From assembly GCA_028698375.1 (NCBI GenBank), contig JAQVDI010000026.1, positions 1-8,150 of the forward strand: 8,150 nt of DNA, written 5' to 3'. This DNA is from Patescibacteria group bacterium. Lineage in GTDB: Bacteria; Patescibacteriota; UBA1384; JAGGWG01. Below the pieces are notes generated by a model. The model was given only the letters and a program-made list of their open reading frames with translations. It was not told the origin of the DNA and searched no databases. The translations under genes and the position numbers were made by a program. Positions 1 through 5,287 of the stretch are shown here, piece after piece; position 1 is the first letter of the stretch; each line of letters begins with the position of its first letter.

Positions 1-248
1 CCTGTTATCAAACTTTAGAAAAATTACAAAGCGAAGGTATCCCCACTCAAGCTACCCCTTTTAAAGATAGTTTAAAAGCACAATTACGAACAGCCAATCG
101 TTTGCATGTTCGTTTTGCAGTGATTGTCGGTCAAAAAGAGATGAATGATAAAACTGTAATTGTACGTGATATGAAAGAAAGTGTTCAAGAAATTGTGCCT
201 CATGCGGAACTTATTAATTATCTAAAAAATAAGTTAAAAAAAGATTAA
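1..248 (+). CDS. hisS: Histidyl-tRNA synthetase, C-terminal anticodon-binding domain (5' partial)
   Basis: Histidyl-tRNA synthetase charges tRNA-His in the cytoplasm. Only the last 81 codons are present; the frame runs from base 3 to a TAA at 246-248. The translation shows the class IIa anticodon-binding fold typical of HisRS: a helix ending in GIPTQATPF, then KDSLKAQLRTANRL, the strand FAVIVGQKEMNDKTVIVRDM, and a final helix around VQEIVPHAELINYL. The GQKE and VIVRDM elements are characteristic of the HisRS C-terminus. The catalytic core lies upstream of the window. The gene ends 22 bases before a strong hairpin terminator, so it is the last gene of its transcript. I am confident of the family; ProRS, ThrRS and GlyRS share the fold but fit the motifs less well. 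Confidence 0.9.
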   Translation, partial: CYQTLEKLQSEGIPTQATPFKDSLKAQLRTANRLHVRFAVIVGQKEMNDKTVIVRDMKESVQEIVPHAELINYLKNKLKKD

Positions 249-270
249 TTTTTCTGGTCTCTAAAATTAA

Positions 271-300
271 AAAACCGTCAGAATCAGACGGTTTGGTTTT
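271..300. terminator. Bidirectional intrinsic terminator between convergent genes
   Basis: An 8-bp stem AAACCGTC (272-279) / GACGGTTT (287-294) encloses a 7-base loop. It is flanked by an A-rich run on the left and a T-rich run on the right, so it can work in both directions. On the + strand it ends hisS. On the minus strand it ends the secreted-protein gene that stops at 284, whose stop codon lies in the loop. Confidence 0.85.
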
Positions 301-841
301 TGACAAAAAATGAACGTAATTGAACAATTTTATTGATTTCTTTGAGGATATGAATTTCTATTTTTAATTGATAGGGAATTTCATTGTGCAAATATTCACC
401 ATTTGCGAAAATGATATGATTGTTTGTATCTTCTTTTTCTTCTAATTGCCAATGATTAATTTCTGGCCAATTATAAAGCAAAAAATGGCTTAAGATATTA
501 GCTGATGAAAGATCGCTTTTTGGTTCTTTGGAAAATTGATTTGGTGGTTTAATGGCGATTAATCTGATTCTGTTATTTAGCAAAGTAAAAGTTTCGTAAC
601 CATCTGATTGAATAGTGTAAAAAGTATTAGGATCATAGGTTGTTGGTTGGTCAATTTCAATCCCCAGGGCTAATACATTTTCATTTTTCAAAAAAACAGT
701 GTAGCGTTGAGCCTCAATTTTATCCACACAGCCATTTTGATTCACATCAACCCAAGGTTGGAAATTTTCATTTGCCCAAAGAAGGTTAATATTTGTGATT
801 AAGATGAAACAAGAGCAAACAAAAAGCTGAAAAGTTTTCAT
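284..841 (-). CDS. Secreted protein of unknown function with an EF-hand-type calcium loop
   Basis: I do not recognise the family. The preferred start is the ATG at 841-839 (185 residues), because the Shine-Dalgarno AGAGGTGAG sits just upstream; a longer frame to 910 would add 23 unlikely residues. Residues 1-23 are a signal peptide (positive start, hydrophobic core, probable signal peptidase I cut after LLWA), so the protein should be exported. Residues 32-43 read DVNQNGCVDKIE, matching the 12-residue EF-hand loop at every ligand position: Asp1, Asn3, Asn5, Gly6, Val8, Asp9, Glu12. There is only one such loop. The remaining ~140 residues are mixed alpha/beta with no catalytic motif that I can see. 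A single loop could instead be dockerin-like or structural. It is transcribed alone from a promoter at 877-905, and its last codons form part of the terminator hairpin. Confidence 0.75.
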   Translation of the reverse strand: MKTFQLFVCSCFILITNINLLWANENFQPWVDVNQNGCVDKIEAQRYTVFLKNENVLALGIEIDQPTTYDPNTFYTIQSDGYETFTLLNNRIRLIAIKPPNQFSKEPKSDLSSANILSHFLLYNWPEINHWQLEEKEDTNNHIIFANGEYLHNEIPYQLKIEIHILKEINKIVQLRSFFVKNQTV

Positions 842-876
842 CGTGCTCACCTCTTTGTTAAAGAATAGACAATTAA

Positions 877-905
877 ATAATAGGTTAAATTGGATAAAAA
901 AACAA
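877..905 (-). promoter_or_regulatory. Sigma-70-type promoter for the EF-hand secreted protein
   Basis: On the minus strand, TTGTTT (905-900) and TATTAT (882-877) are separated by 17 bases. The -10 box matches consensus at 5 of 6 positions and the -35 box at 3 of 6. It lies about 35 bases upstream of the ATG at 841, leaving room for the Shine-Dalgarno site. It is divergent from the RNA-gene promoter at 924-952. Confidence 0.5.
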
Positions 906-923
906 GACATTTTAAAAAATCAC

Positions 924-952
924 TTGACAAAAAAATTAATTAGGCATAAATT
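924..952 (+). promoter_or_regulatory. Promoter of the structured RNA gene
   Basis: A perfect -35 TTGACA (924-929) is followed after 17 bases by TAAATT (947-952, 4 of 6 matches). The predicted start, near 959, coincides with the 5' arm of the closing stem of the RNA described at 959-1179. That agreement supports both calls. Confidence 0.65.
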
Positions 953-1130
953 ATATATGCAGAGGGTGGATCGTTTAGGAACCTTGCGATGGGCCCATGC
1001 CCCCCCCCGTTGTAAAAACTAAGGAGGTGCTAAAACAACCACACTTAGAAAAACAAAGGGGTTTTGCAAGGAAAACAACTACGATCCGCCTGCAATCATT
1101 TATTCTGCCCTCTGCAATATCTACGATCCC

Positions 1131-1144
1131 CGCCCTTCGGGGCG
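1131..1144 (+). other. UUCG-capped hairpin in the RNA tail
   Basis: CGCCC (1131-1135) pairs with GGGCG (1140-1144) around a TTCG loop closed by C-G, the extra-stable UNCG tetraloop form. It lies between the RNA core and the terminator. It may protect the 3' side or act as a processing boundary. Confidence 0.65.
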
Positions 1145-1145
1145 A

Positions 1146-1179
1146 CCCGCCAAAGCTACGGCTACGGCGGGTTTTTTTT
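1146..1179 (+). terminator. Strong intrinsic terminator of the structured RNA
   Basis: CCCGCC (1146-1151) pairs with GGCGGG (1166-1171), with an inner AGC/GCT stem capped by a UACG tetraloop (1157-1160). Eight T residues follow at 1172-1179. The GC-rich hairpin stands out in AT-rich flanks and resembles hairpins I associate with CPR intergenic regions; that association is recalled, not tested here. Confidence 0.85.
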
Positions 1180-1180
1180 C

Positions 1181-1214
1181 TAAAAAAATCCAGTCATAAA
1201 TCTATAACTGGATT
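1181..1214 (-). terminator. Intrinsic terminator of the beta-rich secreted protein gene
   Basis: Read on the minus strand, ATCCAGT (1213-1207) and ACTGGAT (1194-1188) form a 7-bp stem around a 12-base loop, followed immediately by a T run (complement of the A run at 1182-1188). It lies 19 bases past the stop codon of the minus-strand gene ending at 1233, back to back with the RNA terminator. Confidence 0.8.
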
Positions 1215-1232
1215 AAAAATATTGGTTTTTAA

Positions 1233-1832
1233 TTAATATGAATATTTAATACCAAAACCATGAGTGCCGATTTTAGCTTCTAAATTGTTGTTTTTATACA
1301 ATAAACCGGTATTTTCTCTAAAACCAAATTCGCCGTCATATTCTAATTTTGAATCAAAATAAAAGTTATCCAACAGTTTAAGCCGTAAGCCTTCAAAAGT
1401 AAGACGAGGATACCATTGAATATTGTTGGAAATATAAGCGAGTGGAATTTTTGCATCAATATTAAAATCATTGTTTTCATAGCGAAGGGCAAACCAAGCT
1501 TTGCCTTCAAGTCCACGAGATTCTTTTAACCATGCTGGTCCAAGTGGCTCATCAGTCTCTAAAGTAACTCCCCACAACCAACGGTTATCTAATTTTGGTT
1601 TCACGTCAAAGGGTATATAGATAGAAGTTCCCATGTGACCTATTTTTTCATCGGGACGAATATAAACAATTAGACTTGAGCTTGGCTTTTTTAAATATAA
1701 AGTTAAAGTTTCCACATCCCATTCTTGGCTATAGCCAAAACCTAAATTAACTTGCTCCCAACCAATTGATTGATTCTGCGGCCAAGCCAAAGCAGGCAAG
1801 AACAAAAGTCCAAAAGTCAGAAAAAGTTTCAT
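1233..1832 (-). CDS. Secreted beta-strand-rich protein of unknown function
   Basis: I do not recognise the family. The 199-residue product starts at ATG 1832-1830 with a strong GGAGG Shine-Dalgarno site 5 bases upstream. Residues 1-16 form a short signal peptide ending in PALA, predicted to be cut by signal peptidase I. The mature part alternates polar and hydrophobic residues in many short stretches (for example TLTLYLKK, SLIVYIRP, TSIYIPF, AWFALRYE, NFNID-like), is rich in Trp and Tyr, and ends in IKYSY. That pattern suggests an all-beta protein, either a small barrel or a jelly-roll. The aromatic C-terminus resembles outer-membrane barrels of diderm bacteria, which would be odd in a single-membrane CPR cell. 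A surface-bound or secreted beta-sandwich is the safer reading. It is monocistronic, with its own terminator at 1181-1214, and is divergent from the GC-rich operon. Confidence 0.75.
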   Translation of the reverse strand: MKLFLTFGLLFLPALAWPQNQSIGWEQVNLGFGYSQEWDVETLTLYLKKPSSSLIVYIRPDEKIGHMGTSIYIPFDVKPKLDNRWLWGVTLETDEPLGPAWLKESRGLEGKAWFALRYENNDFNIDAKIPLAYISNNIQWYPRLTFEGLRLKLLDNFYFDSKLEYDGEFGFRENTGLLYKNNNLEAKIGTHGFGIKYSY

Positions 1833-1912
1833 TTTGCCTCCTGTTTGTTAAAGTGCATTATTTTATTTATATACTAAAACACTTAAAAATTAAAGTATTT
1901 TTATCAGAAAAG

Positions 1913-1941
1913 TTGACTTTTTATAAAAAAGTAGATATAAT
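1913..1941 (+). promoter_or_regulatory. Near-consensus promoter of the GC-rich operon
   Basis: TTGACT (1913-1918, 5 of 6) and TATAAT (1936-1941, perfect) are separated by 17 bases. The predicted start is near 1948, giving a leader of about 57 bases before the ATG at 2005. The promoter is AT-rich like the host DNA, although the genes it drives are GC-rich. Confidence 0.8.
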
Positions 1942-1966
1942 TTTAAAAGTTTTGTACCTTAAATCT

Positions 1967-1977
1967 AGACAGTGTCT
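1967..1977 (+). promoter_or_regulatory. 11-base palindrome in the operon leader, possible operator
   Basis: AGACA and TGTCT flank a single central G, about 20 bases after the predicted transcription start and 14 bases before the Shine-Dalgarno site. The position would suit a repressor site. It could be chance, and no cognate regulator is visible next to it. Confidence 0.3.
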
Positions 1978-2004
1978 TTCGGTTCGGTTAAGGAGGAAAA
2001 AGTC

Positions 2005-2982
2005 ATGTCTCGTCTCACGTTGATGGTCGTTGCGTTGATGGTCGTGGTCGTTGTAGCGCTTGTACCCATAGGACTAATGGTTTGGTCGTATCTTGGCCAG
2101 ACTAACTACGTTCGGAGCATCTCGCCGATCTGCGGCCAGATGCAGAACACGAACTCTGCCTTTGCTGTGTATGCGGCCAAGGCGGATGACTTCTCGGCGC
2201 TCAAGGCGAAAGCCGAAGAGTGCCATAAGGAAATTGGAAACTTGCTCGTGAGCGTCAACGGCATGGGCCGTGGCGTGCCGGGCAAGTACGTCCCTTTTCA
2301 CAAGGGACTCCAGTCCCTGCTGAACAGCTACCAGTCGTTTTACGGCAAAGTAGCGGTTGAGGCTGGAGGCTGGGAAAAGGCCAGCTTTGAGGGAGTGGAG
2401 ACAGCGCGCAGCGCTGTTCTCCAGTCAGCCAATATGTGTTTCACCAACTGGCCGACGGCAGTTAGCCCGCTCAACAACGATACCTCCTGGTGTGGGTCGC
2501 TCTCTAGCGATTTGAAGAAGCTGGCTGACTCCAAAAAGTCAGCTAGTGCCTCGCCGGCCGTAATGGTTGGCGGTGTGCCGATAACTGGGGGAGTAGTGAT
2601 CGCCTTGCCGTCAATCGGTGGGCAAATGAGCTACAACCCCAGTGCGGGTTATGTGGCTCAGATGCGCAGCTTGCTTGTCGGCTACAAGCGGTTGCGCGGC
2701 GATTTAAATCGTGCCACGGATATATACGACCGTGGTGGGGGTATTGCTTATGGTACCTTGGACAACGCCATTACATCCAGGAGAAATATCCTGAACGCGA
2801 TTCAAGGGATCATTCCACCGGCAGAATATGCCGGTAGCCACAACCTGGCCATCTCTACGCTTCAGACCGGCATTCAGGCGGTTGAGGCGTTCCGTTATGA
2901 GGGAAATCGACAGGCGCTACATGAGCTGAGCAACATCACTAGCTCAAATATGCGCCAACTGGAACGGGTTTACGGCTTCTAG
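2005..2982 (+). CDS. Membrane-anchored helical protein with two related halves, unknown function
   Basis: I do not recognise this 325-residue family. The ATG at 2005 is chosen because AGGAGG (1991-1996) lies 8 bases upstream; an in-frame GTG at 1972 would place that site inside the gene. Residues 5-29 are one long Val/Leu/Met-rich membrane segment, with the rest probably outside. Two helical regions (about 35-175 and 213-325) flank a Ser/Gly/Pro-rich linker at 176-212. Each half carries a P-x2-Y-x3-H pattern followed by a Leu-rich helix (P92/Y95/H99 and P272/Y275/H279), suggesting duplication. Four cysteines (43, 73, 145, 163), all in the first half, could form two disulfides. Base composition is GC-rich, unlike the flanking genes. 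The L,D-transpeptidase gene follows after 12 bases, so a cell-wall-related role is inferred only from context. Confidence 0.8.
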   Translation: MSRLTLMVVALMVVVVVALVPIGLMVWSYLGQTNYVRSISPICGQMQNTNSAFAVYAAKADDFSALKAKAEECHKEIGNLLVSVNGMGRGVPGKYVPFHKGLQSLLNSYQSFYGKVAVEAGGWEKASFEGVETARSAVLQSANMCFTNWPTAVSPLNNDTSWCGSLSSDLKKLADSKKSASASPAVMVGGVPITGGVVIALPSIGGQMSYNPSAGYVAQMRSLLVGYKRLRGDLNRATDIYDRGGGIAYGTLDNAITSRRNILNAIQGIIPPAEYAGSHNLAISTLQTGIQAVEAFRYEGNRQALHELSNITSSNMRQLERVYGF

Positions 2983-2994
2983 AAGGAGTAGAAA

Positions 2995-3666
2995 ATGATT
3001 CAGAAACTAACTCTTCTTCTAGTAGTCATTTTGTCTGGTTGCGACTGGGGTAAGGTAGCCGTTCCACCCCTGCCGCCGCAAGAGTTGGCCAGCTCGATGT
3101 ATGTAAGCGAGCCAGCTCTGTTGTCTTCGTCTGCTAGCGAGCAAACGCCAGCGCCGGCGAAAATGGCTCAACCGCCGCTTTTGTCGCAGAGTTCAAGTTC
3201 CGCGTCAGAGCAAGTGACGCGGATTGTTGTCAGCATCTCAGAGCAAACGCTCTTGGCATATTCTGGCGACAAGGTTTTGCGGCGGGTCACGGTTTCAACC
3301 GCTGACGGACCGACATTGAGCACGGGCCAAGATTTAGAAGGTCCGCACAATCATGTGGGATGTTTCAACGTCTACAAAAAAGACGCTGACCACGTTTCGG
3401 GTCAGTATGGATCGCCCATGCCCTTTTCTATGTTTTTTTGGAAGGGGCACGCGATTCATGCGACCGAACCGCACCTCTATGCGAAGTTGGGTAGTCCGGC
3501 TTCGCACGGTTGTGTGCGAACGAACTTAGAAGATGCCCAGTGGTTGTTTGAAAGAACACCACTGGGCACGCCGGTGATTGTGGAGGGGCCGATTACTCAG
3601 TCGGCCTCAAAACAAAAACCGGACCGATCTAATCAGGGGCGCGCAGATCTATCGCGCTCCGACTAA
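2995..3666 (+). CDS. L,D-transpeptidase (YkuD domain) lipoprotein
   Basis: YkuD enzymes form or remodel peptidoglycan cross-links through a cysteine acyl-enzyme, or attach proteins to the wall. The 223-residue product starts at ATG 2995 with AAGGAG 6 bases upstream. Residues 1-16 are a lipoprotein signal with lipobox LSGC (lipidated Cys16). A Ser/Pro-rich spacer at about 22-73 holds two SSASEQ copies. The YkuD domain covers about 74-198: an opening strand VTRIVVSISEQTLLAY, catalytic-region His155 in HAIHAT, and the active-site motif SHGCVR with Cys173 and Arg175. The normal catalytic set appears intact, followed by the usual GTPVIV strand. The last ~20 residues are a polar tail. The lipid anchor places the enzyme outside the membrane. 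It is co-transcribed with the membrane protein 12 bases upstream, shares its high GC, and is closed by the terminator at 3687-3722. Confidence 0.92.
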   Translation: MIQKLTLLLVVILSGCDWGKVAVPPLPPQELASSMYVSEPALLSSSASEQTPAPAKMAQPPLLSQSSSSASEQVTRIVVSISEQTLLAYSGDKVLRRVTVSTADGPTLSTGQDLEGPHNHVGCFNVYKKDADHVSGQYGSPMPFSMFFWKGHAIHATEPHLYAKLGSPASHGCVRTNLEDAQWLFERTPLGTPVIVEGPITQSASKQKPDRSNQGRADLSRSD

Positions 3667-3686
3667 CAATTCCGTTCCAGATCCAT

Positions 3687-3722
3687 ACTCCCCAAATCCA
3701 CTCGGATGCGGGGAGTTTTTAT
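3687..3722 (+). terminator. Intrinsic terminator of the GC-rich operon
   Basis: ACTCCCC (3687-3693) pairs with GGGGAGT (3710-3716), with an inner ATCC/GGAT stem (3696-3699 / 3704-3707), followed by a T-rich tract. It lies 20 bases after the stop codon. GC drops sharply right after it. The 117 bases to 3833 hold no gene that I can support, only two AAGCTT sites and a TTAAAATTTTAA palindrome at 3826-3837. Confidence 0.85.
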
Positions 3723-3833
3723 TTTAAATAAAAATAAGCTTCAACAGAACAATATAAAAATGAATGCTTTTCCAAGCTTCCTCAAACAATCTAAAATAGG
3801 TGTGTGAAGGATTGGTCGAAGAATATTAAAATT

Positions 3834-4328
3834 TTAAATATAATAGAAGGCGTTTTGTATTGTTTGGCGTAAAAGGTCAGAAAATGCTGTTTGACTTAAA
3901 GTAAAAATCAAGCCAAAACTAGCAATAATAATAATTACAGAAAGCCATTTGGTGTAAATACCAGCAGTGCGCGTGAACAAAATCAGTGATAAAACTGCTA
4001 AAAGCGCGGGCGCTAAAACTTTAATATCGCCCAAAGGAACAAATTGTCCACCAACATAAGTGCCACTTTGACCTAAATATGCTCCTAAATCATAATTAAT
4101 TTTGAAAATAATAAAAATAATTTCCAAAATTAAAACTGCCAATAACATTAAAGAAGACCAGCGAGTGGAATTACCTTCAGTCCGATAAATCTCATAAATT
4201 ACAGTTGGTAACAAGAAAAAAGCGATCCATAAAGGATTAGTGGTTTTTAAGCCAATAATCAAGCCAATTGCCGCGACAATAGATAAGCCAATGCAAATTG
4301 GTGTTGCATAAGTAGTTGGTTTTGCCAT
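3834..4328 (-). CDS. Polytopic membrane protein, unknown function
   Basis: I do not recognise this 164-residue protein. Hydrophobicity suggests five membrane segments at about residues 9-27, 32-47, 58-77, 103-119 and 127-145. A polar loop at about 78-102 is rich in Gly and Tyr (AYLGQSGTYVGGQF). No catalytic or transport motif is visible. The ATG at 4328-4326 has no Shine-Dalgarno site in the AT-rich upstream sequence. It begins 39 bases after the stop of the DUF922-type protease gene on the same strand, so the two are probably co-transcribed and may work together in the membrane; that link rests on position only. No clear hairpin terminator is visible after its stop at 3834. Confidence 0.75.
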   Translation of the reverse strand: MAKPTTYATPICIGLSIVAAIGLIIGLKTTNPLWIAFFLLPTVIYEIYRTEGNSTRWSSLMLLAVLILEIIFIIFKINYDLGAYLGQSGTYVGGQFVPLGDIKVLAPALLAVLSLILFTRTAGIYTKWLSVIIIIASFGLIFTLSQTAFSDLLRQTIQNAFYYI

Positions 4329-4367
4329 AGTTTTGTTTAATTGATAAATTATTTTTTAATTATTAAG

Positions 4368-5234
4368 TTAAGGCATAATGGCACCTTGGGTAGCACCATG
4401 TCCAGTTTCTTCGTCATAAGCGATATTATCAGCTCTATTTTCCGCAATAATATTATCAACTATTGCTCCAACCACATTGCCAGCTTCTTCGCAAGTTGCT
4501 GCTGTCAAACCATTTGCTGAGTTAAAAATTCGGTCAGCCGTATCATAATGACGCTGTTTGTGTCCATGCTCATGTGTTGTCAGTGCGTTCATATAAGCTT
4601 GCCATTTTTCTGGTAACCCGGGTTGTACATCACCAATAATCTCCCAATTAGGATAATAAATATCAACATTTATTCCTACTGCTACATCTGTAATCTGGCA
4701 AGCACCTGTTGGCGTGTACTGATAGCGAAAAATCCAGCTAAACATTGAAGTGGCCATTCCAGCATAACTAGAACCATCTTGTTTCGGGCCGCAACTACGC
4801 ACCTGATTTTTTAAATCTTCTGCTGTATACGCATAAATAGAGTAATAATGATCGCCTAAATTTTTCTTAATTCCCGGATCATTAACGCTAATTGATAGTG
4901 GAGAAGAACTAGGAATTTCTACTTGGCTACAATCTTGAGGCGTGGGATATGAGTTGTAAGTGGCAGTTTCAGCTGTAGTATCTTGGGTAGATTCAAGAGC
5001 AGTATCAGTTACATCTTTTGTTTTTTCTAAGGCTGTTTTAATTTTCGCTTGGTTATCAATTGCGTTACTGGCACGATAAATAATTATGGGAACAGCAATA
5101 ATAGCGATTAAAAGCAAAATTATACAACCAGCAATAATATTGCGTTGGCTTTTTATCGGTTTATTATTTTCTGTATTAGAATCAATTAAATTTTTTTTAA
5201 CTTGTGGCGCTATTTTTTTTGTAATTTTTTTCAT
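4368..5234 (-). CDS. Membrane-anchored DUF922-type zinc protease
   Basis: DUF922 proteins are predicted secreted zinc-dependent proteases; substrates are unknown to me. The 288-residue product has a basic N-terminus (MKKITKKIAPQVKK), one membrane segment at about 33-53, a Thr/Ala/Glu-rich stalk to about residue 95, and an outer catalytic domain. The domain shows the family pattern: DHYYSIYAYTAEDL, a Gly/Ser stretch, SWIFRYQY, a Cys before a long strand, PNW, then W-x11 and the metalloprotease motif HEHGH at 221-225 (HExxH form with Glu222 as expected catalytic base), and the C-terminal HGATQGAIMP. Three outer cysteines at 102, 148 and 179 could include one disulfide. The ATG at 5234-5232 is chosen over an upstream TTG at 5255 because an extended -10 box ends 7 bases before it, implying a leaderless mRNA. 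The membrane protein gene follows 39 bases later. Confidence 0.82.
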   Translation of the reverse strand: MKKITKKIAPQVKKNLIDSNTENNKPIKSQRNIIAGCIILLLIAIIAVPIIIYRASNAIDNQAKIKTALEKTKDVTDTALESTQDTTAETATYNSYPTPQDCSQVEIPSSSPLSISVNDPGIKKNLGDHYYSIYAYTAEDLKNQVRSCGPKQDGSSYAGMATSMFSWIFRYQYTPTGACQITDVAVGINVDIYYPNWEIIGDVQPGLPEKWQAYMNALTTHEHGHKQRHYDTADRIFNSANGLTAATCEEAGNVVGAIVDNIIAENRADNIAYDEETGHGATQGAIMP

Positions 5235-5241
5235 TGATTTT

Positions 5242-5250
5242 ATTATAACA
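5242..5250 (-). promoter_or_regulatory. Extended -10 promoter giving a leaderless protease mRNA
   Basis: On the minus strand TGTTATAAT (5250-5242) is a perfect extended -10 element (TGnTATAAT). Only 7 bases separate it from the ATG at 5234, so transcription should start at or next to the start codon. No good -35 box is visible, as is usual for extended -10 promoters. Confidence 0.65.
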
Positions 5251-5272
5251 AACAATATCGTAGGAGAACATT

Positions 5273-5281
5273 TGCTATAAT
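5273..5281 (+). promoter_or_regulatory. Extended -10 promoter giving a leaderless PHP-protein mRNA
   Basis: TGCTATAAT (5273-5281) is a perfect extended -10 element ending 6 bases before the ATG at 5288. The transcript should begin at the start codon. An AGGAGA at 5262-5267 lies upstream of the -10 box and therefore cannot serve as a ribosome site. It mirrors the minus-strand promoter 23 bases away. Confidence 0.7.
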
Positions 5282-5287
5282 AAAAAT

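Larger units (their letters stand above)
959..1179 (+). ncRNA. Structured non-coding RNA of unrecognised class (core 959-1115 plus terminator tail)
   Basis: The strand has a promoter at 924-952, no convincing reading frame, and nested long-range complementarity forming a rod-like fold. The closing stem is GCAGAGGG 959-966 / CCCTCTGC 1108-1115. The second stem is 965-974 / 1081-1090, 10 bp including one G-U; it shares two bases with the first. The third is CCTTGC 982-987 / GCAAGG 1066-1071. An apical stem is CTAAG 1019-1023 / CTTAG 1044-1048, with a local GGGC-CCAT-GCCC hairpin at 991-1002. The tail holds a hairpin with a UUCG tetraloop (1131-1144) and an intrinsic terminator (1146-1179). The size, promoter and end-to-end pairing recall 6S RNA, but I see no diagnostic 6S bubble. 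The RNase P P4 motif, the SRP GGAA loop and a tmRNA tag frame are also not visible. Function is unknown. Confidence 0.6.

Noticed and set aside
997..1236. 79-residue + strand reading frame
   Set aside because: It lies across the structured RNA and two terminators, starts at the C homopolymer, has no ribosome site, and its composition reads as translated hairpins.
1848..1887. AAGTG/CACTT inverted repeat upstream of the beta-rich gene
   Set aside because: Only 5 paired bases around an AT-rich spacer; too weak to call an operator or promoter with confidence.
1766..2023. 85-residue + strand reading frame
   Set aside because: It overlaps the signal peptide region of the beta-rich gene, the promoter and the start of the GC-rich operon; low-complexity translation of AT-rich intergenic DNA.
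2074..2534. Minus-strand frames opposite the helical membrane protein
   Set aside because: Shadows produced by GC-rich codon usage; no ribosome sites and no domain features.
3736..3779. Two AAGCTT copies as possible attachment or repeat boundary of the GC-rich unit
   Set aside because: Six-base palindromes in AT-rich DNA are expected by chance and no matching copy is seen on the left side of the unit.
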